From contig JAEYPA010000161.1 in NCBI GenBank assembly GCA_023411225.1, forward strand, positions 1 through 9,279: a stretch of 9,279 nt of DNA, read 5' to 3'. Positions 6,837 to 9,279 of the stretch are shown one piece after another. How positions within the stretch are numbered: the stretch's first letter is position 1; every line of letters starts with the position of its first letter. The notes beneath the pieces were generated by a model. That model made no database searches. It was not told where the DNA came from and saw nothing but the letters and a program-made list of their open reading frames with translations. A program made the translations under genes and the position numbers. This DNA is from Bacillota bacterium (GTDB taxonomy: Bacteria > Bacillota > Clostridia > Lachnospirales > Lachnospiraceae).

Positions 6837-6883
6837 AAAGGGCTGTGACACTGGTTGATAAAGGCTAGTGTGCACAGCCTTTT
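6837..6883 (+). terminator. Hairpin terminator after the DUF5688 gene
   Basis: Arms 6837-6854 (AAAGGGCTGTGACACTGG) and 6865-6883 pair nearly throughout, with two G-T wobbles and one bulged base, around a ten-base loop. The descending arm ends in CCTTTT but the T-run is only four long. It starts 3 bases after the stop codon. Confidence 0.8.
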
Positions 6884-6891
6884 GCTGTACG

Positions 6892-7038
6892 AGGAAAGTT
6901 CTTACAAAATCTAGGCAGAAAGTTTTACAAACAAAAATCTATTAGTCACCTCTAACTTGAAATCTCTAAATATATTGAATTTATTAAATATAGATGGTAA
7001 GATATGGACATAAACAACTGATAGGTAGGAAGTTCTCA
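6892..7038 (+). repeat. Imperfect short repeats in the ldhA upstream region
   Basis: Two adjacent units share an AGG...AAAGTT(C)TTACAAA...ATCT core (6892-6912 and 6913-6940). A looser third copy (AGGTAGGAAGTTCTCATTT) lies at about 7023-7041. They may be a small tandem duplication or regulator sites; chance similarity in AT-rich DNA is possible. Confidence 0.3.
6975..7003 (+). promoter_or_regulatory. Candidate promoter for ldhA
   Basis: TTGAAT (6975-6980), a 17-base spacer, then TAAGAT (6998-7003): four of six matches in each element with ideal spacing. A competing candidate closer to the gene is TTGTAG (7054-7059), 16 bases, TACAAT (7076-7081). Either could serve the gene at 7150; I cannot choose between them. 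Confidence 0.35.
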
Positions 7039-7149
7039 TTTTATAGAATATATTTGTAGATAAATTATAATAATATACAATGCGAAGAATAGAATTTTAA
7101 AATAAAAAATGGGGATAAAGTCCCTAGAATATAGTAAGGAAGTGACAGT

Positions 7150-8187
7150 ATGAAAAAATTGAGTTTTTATGATACAAAGCCTTATGATAAATTGTTTTTT
7201 GATGAATTAACGGATGAGTATAATGTGGAGATTGAGTATCATGAGGTGAAACTGAATAAAAAGACTGCTTTGTTGGCACAGGGTTGCGATGCAGTATGTG
7301 CGTTTGTAAATGATACCATAGACGAGCCTACCTTAAAGGTATTAGAAAAGCTGGGGATAAAGATTATTGCCATGCGTTGCGCTGGCTACAATAATATTGA
7401 TTTCTCTTATGCTTACGGAAAGATTCATGTAGTCCGTGTACCAGCTTATTCTCCTTACGCAGTTGCTGAATTCGCCATGGGAATGCTACTTACCTTAAAT
7501 CGTAGATTCCATAAGGCTTATAATCGAACTCGGGAGTTTAATTTTAGTCTTAATGGTCTTACGGGCTTTGACCTACACGGTAAGACAGTAGGAGTTGTTG
7601 GAACCGGTAAGATTGGACAGGTTTTTATAGAGATTTGCAAAGGTTTTGGAATGAAAGTCTTAGCTTATGATCCATTTCCATTGAAAGGGTCTGATTTGGA
7701 GTATGTCAGTTTTGACGAGTTATGTAAGCGTTCAGATGTTATTTCCCTCCATTGCCCTCTGACTAAGGATAGCTTTCATCTTGTGAATAAAGAGCAAATT
7801 GAAAAGATGAAAGATGGTGTCTATATCGTTAATACCTCAAGAGGAGCTTTAATCGACAGTGAGGCTTTATTAGAGGGCATTCGATCCCGTAAAATAGGTG
7901 GGGCAGCGTTGGATGTATATGAGGAGGAAAGTGCTGTATTTTTCGAAGATTTCTCCAATACGATAATTCAGGATGATGTGTTGGCGCTGCTACTTACAAT
8001 GCCAAATGTGCTTGTAACCTCCCACCAGGCTTATCTTACTAAGGAAGCATTGTCAAATATTGCTGAGACAACTATGGAAAATTTGAATCAATATTTTAAT
8101 GGGCAGATGTTGCAAAATGAAGTTTGCTATCATTGTTCTAAGGAATTTGTCAATTGTCAGAGAAAAAATAATAAACCATGTTTTTAA
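7150..8187 (+). CDS. ldhA: Fermentative D-lactate dehydrogenase (NAD-dependent, LdhA type)
   Basis: A 345-residue cytoplasmic D-2-hydroxyacid dehydrogenase that reduces pyruvate to D-lactate with NADH, regenerating NAD during sugar fermentation. It follows the E. coli LdhA sequence closely: CDAVCAFVND (46-55), MRCAGYNNID (75-84), VRVPAYSPYAVAE (95-107), the Rossmann loop GTGKIG (151-156), HCPLT (201-205), NTSRGALID (228-236) and VTSHQAYLT (289-297). The catalytic triad is R231, E260 (in DVYEEE) and H292. The match to LdhA rather than glycerate or hydroxyisocaproate enzymes includes FFED (264-267) and IIQDDV (272-277). Unlike E. coli LdhA, which ends soon after NELV, this protein continues about 20 residues past NEV (323-325) with cysteines at 326, 329, 336 and 344. 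Ribosome site AAGGAAG (7136-7142) sets the start. The SRAP gene begins 21 bases after the stop. Confidence 0.93.
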   Translation: MKKLSFYDTKPYDKLFFDELTDEYNVEIEYHEVKLNKKTALLAQGCDAVCAFVNDTIDEPTLKVLEKLGIKIIAMRCAGYNNIDFSYAYGKIHVVRVPAYSPYAVAEFAMGMLLTLNRRFHKAYNRTREFNFSLNGLTGFDLHGKTVGVVGTGKIGQVFIEICKGFGMKVLAYDPFPLKGSDLEYVSFDELCKRSDVISLHCPLTKDSFHLVNKEQIEKMKDGVYIVNTSRGALIDSEALLEGIRSRKIGGAALDVYEEESAVFFEDFSNTIIQDDVLALLLTMPNVLVTSHQAYLTKEALSNIAETTMENLNQYFNGQMLQNEVCYHCSKEFVNCQRKNNKPCF

Positions 8188-8208
8188 AAAACTGAAAGGG
8201 TGTTTGTT

Positions 8209-8781
8209 ATGTGTGGGCGCTTTAATGTGGATTTTGAGGCAGAAAAAGAATTAAAAAAGATTTTGAAGGAATTAAACAAAAAATATCCTGGAATGAATCC
8301 GAAATCCGGTGAAGTATTTCCCACTGATACGGCGGCTATTTTAGTAGAAGGTAAAGAAGAGGCCCAGGCAGAGTTATCTGTCTGGGGCTTTCCTCAATAT
8401 ACCGGAAAAGGGGTTATTATCAATGCACGTAGTGAGAAAGCATTAGAAAAACCGACCTTCCGAGACAGCATTCTGTCCAGACGGTGTTTGATTCCAACTA
8501 CAGGATTTTATGAGTGGGATAAGGCAAAAAATAAGTACTTGTTTAGAAATGGAACCTCGCCAATCCTTTATCTTGCCGGAATCTATAAGCTGTATCAGGG
8601 AATCAGCCGATTTGTGATTTTGACTACAGCAGCCAATGCATCTATGTCAATGGTACACCATAGGATGCCGGTGATTGTAGAATCACAGCGGATTCAGCCA
8701 TGGCTTACCGGAACCATGGAAATAGCTGAATTTCTATCTGAGATACCTCCAATGCTAGAGAAAAGTAGGATAGAAAAATAA
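8209..8781 (+). CDS. SRAP family protein (HMCES/YedK-type DNA abasic-site crosslinker)
   Basis: A 190-residue SOS response-associated peptidase (SRAP) family protein. Relatives YedK and HMCES shield abasic sites in single-stranded DNA by forming a thiazolidine crosslink through Cys2, exposed after Met1 removal. All key residues are present: Cys2 in MCGRF, N72 in NARSE (72-76), E102 in GFYEW (99-103), and H150 in HHRMP (150-154). I chose ATG at 8209 rather than the in-frame GTG at 8200 because only this start puts Cys at position 2; AAAGGG lies upstream at 8195-8200. It is shorter than E. coli YedK (about 220 residues), with a trimmed C-terminal part. It starts 21 bases after the lactate dehydrogenase stop with no terminator or SOS box between, so it is probably co-transcribed with ldhA. 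A Y-family polymerase gene follows 82 bases downstream with its own SOS promoter. Confidence 0.92.
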   Translation: MCGRFNVDFEAEKELKKILKELNKKYPGMNPKSGEVFPTDTAAILVEGKEEAQAELSVWGFPQYTGKGVIINARSEKALEKPTFRDSILSRRCLIPTTGFYEWDKAKNKYLFRNGTSPILYLAGIYKLYQGISRFVILTTAANASMSMVHHRMPVIVESQRIQPWLTGTMEIAEFLSEIPPMLEKSRIEK

Positions 8782-8806
8782 TTGCATCCATCCAAGTTAT
8801 ACTATA

Positions 8807-8835
8807 TTGACATCGAACATATGTTCTGATATAAT
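8807..8835 (+). promoter_or_regulatory. Consensus sigma-A promoter of the Y-family polymerase
   Basis: TTGACA (8807-8812), exactly 17 bases, then TATAAT (8830-8835): a perfect consensus promoter, expected to be strong unless repressed. The spacer holds a LexA box. The start near 8842 precedes GGAGG (8851-8855) and ATG at 8864. Confidence 0.92.
8814..8827 (+). promoter_or_regulatory. LexA (DinR-type) SOS box
   Basis: CGAACATATGTTCT matches 13 of 14 positions of the Bacillus/Clostridium SOS consensus CGAACATATGTTCG and contains a perfect 12-base palindrome (8815-8826). It lies between the -35 and -10 elements, so bound LexA would block RNA polymerase until DNA damage triggers RecA-stimulated LexA cleavage. 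Confidence 0.92.
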
Positions 8836-8863
8836 GTGAACAGTGGTGATGGAGGCAGTATAC

Positions 8864-9279
8864 ATGGAAAAGATTATTTTTCATATTGATGTGAATTCAG
8901 CATTTTTAAGTTGGGAGGCAGTTTATCGGTTGCATGTTCTTGGACATAACAGGGATTTGCGAACCATTCCTTCTGCTGTGGCCGGTGACGTAAAGAAACG
9001 TCATGGTATTATTCTAGCTCGTTCCACACCAGCCAAGAGCTATGGTGTTCGGACAGGAGATATGATAAGTGATGCTCTAAAGCTTTGTCCGCAGCTTATG
9101 CTTGTACCTCCTCATTATAATTTATACCAATCATGTTCCTCAGCTTTTATGCAATTGCTCTGTGATTTTTCTCCCTGTGTGGAGCCATACAGTATAGATG
9201 AGGTTTTCTGTGATATGACTCAGACAGTTGCTTTATATGGAACGCCAGTAGTGGCAGCTAATCTGATTAAGGATAGAAT
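8864..9279 (+). CDS. dinB: Y-family DNA polymerase (DinB/UvrX type), 3' end missing
   Basis: The first 138 residues of a translesion DNA polymerase, cut by the window end. The palm motifs are clear: HIDVNSAFLSWE (7-18) with catalytic metal ligand D9 and Phe14 at the steric-gate position; the fingers segment HGIILARSTPAKSYGVRTG (47-65) that contacts the incoming nucleotide; and PYSIDEVF (108-115) with catalytic D112 and E113. Members copy damaged templates with low fidelity. Gram-positive bacteria carry both DinB-like and UvrX/YqjW-like versions, and the discriminating C-terminal little finger and beta-clamp motif lie outside the window, so the symbol is provisional. GGAGG at 8851-8855 sets the start, 8 bases before ATG. 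Transcription is from a consensus promoter under a LexA box, and the SRAP gene is immediately upstream, giving a DNA-damage neighbourhood. Confidence 0.92.
   Translation, partial: MEKIIFHIDVNSAFLSWEAVYRLHVLGHNRDLRTIPSAVAGDVKKRHGIILARSTPAKSYGVRTGDMISDALKLCPQLMLVPPHYNLYQSCSSAFMQLLCDFSPCVEPYSIDEVFCDMTQTVALYGTPVVAANLIKDR

Noticed and set aside
7111..7125. Small hairpin GGGA/TCCC just upstream of the ldhA ribosome site
   Set aside because: Only four to five base pairs; too weak to call as a regulatory structure.
1..9279. CRISPR arrays, tRNA or rRNA genes, insertion sequences, toxin-antitoxin or phage defence genes
   Set aside because: I looked for regularly spaced repeats, transposase motifs, terminal inverted repeats and RNA gene signatures and saw none.

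Overview
This AT-rich window reads like the chromosome of a Gram-positive anaerobe, most likely a clostridium of the family Lachnospiraceae. The grounds are strong GGAGG-type ribosome binding sites, a DUF5688 gene (a family I know mainly from Lachnospiraceae), a fermentative D-lactate dehydrogenase, and a Bacillus/Clostridium-type SOS box. All supported genes lie on the + strand. No rRNA, tRNA, CRISPR array, insertion sequence or phage gene is visible.

Layout. (1) 2-2364: the 3' end of a type IV pilus operon: a 5'-truncated PilX-like accessory protein and two minor prepilins with intact prepilin-peptidase sites, closed by a hairpin at 2375-2421. (2) 2446-2934: a CYTH-domain triphosphatase-family protein, with a possible promoter inside the preceding terminator hairpin. 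(3) 3075-5393: a two-gene unit with its own extended -10 promoter, encoding a membrane-anchored GGDEF-EAL protein and a YhhN/lysoplasmalogenase-family membrane protein, closed by a strong terminator at 5421-5492. (4) 5493-5808: a 316-base gap with possible RNA structure, then a DUF5688 protein (5809-6834) and a terminator. (5) 7150-8781: a D-lactate dehydrogenase and, 21 bases later, an SRAP-family (HMCES/YedK) DNA-crosslinking protein. (6) 8864 to the end: a Y-family DNA polymerase cut by the window edge, behind a consensus promoter whose spacer holds a near-perfect LexA box.

How the parts may work together. The pilus genes and the cyclic-di-GMP gene fit a surface-attachment or motility theme, since c-di-GMP controls type IV pili in clostridia, but they are separate transcription units. 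The EAL half of the c-di-GMP protein has lost consensus metal-binding residues while the GGDEF half keeps its catalytic motif and lacks the inhibitory site, so net cyclase or effector activity is more likely than hydrolysis. The SRAP and polymerase genes form a small DNA-damage neighbourhood, although only the polymerase has a visible SOS box.

I do not see a clearly new multi-gene system. The least explained parts are the DUF5688 gene with its possible structured leader, the degenerate EAL domain, and the cysteine-rich tail of the lactate dehydrogenase.
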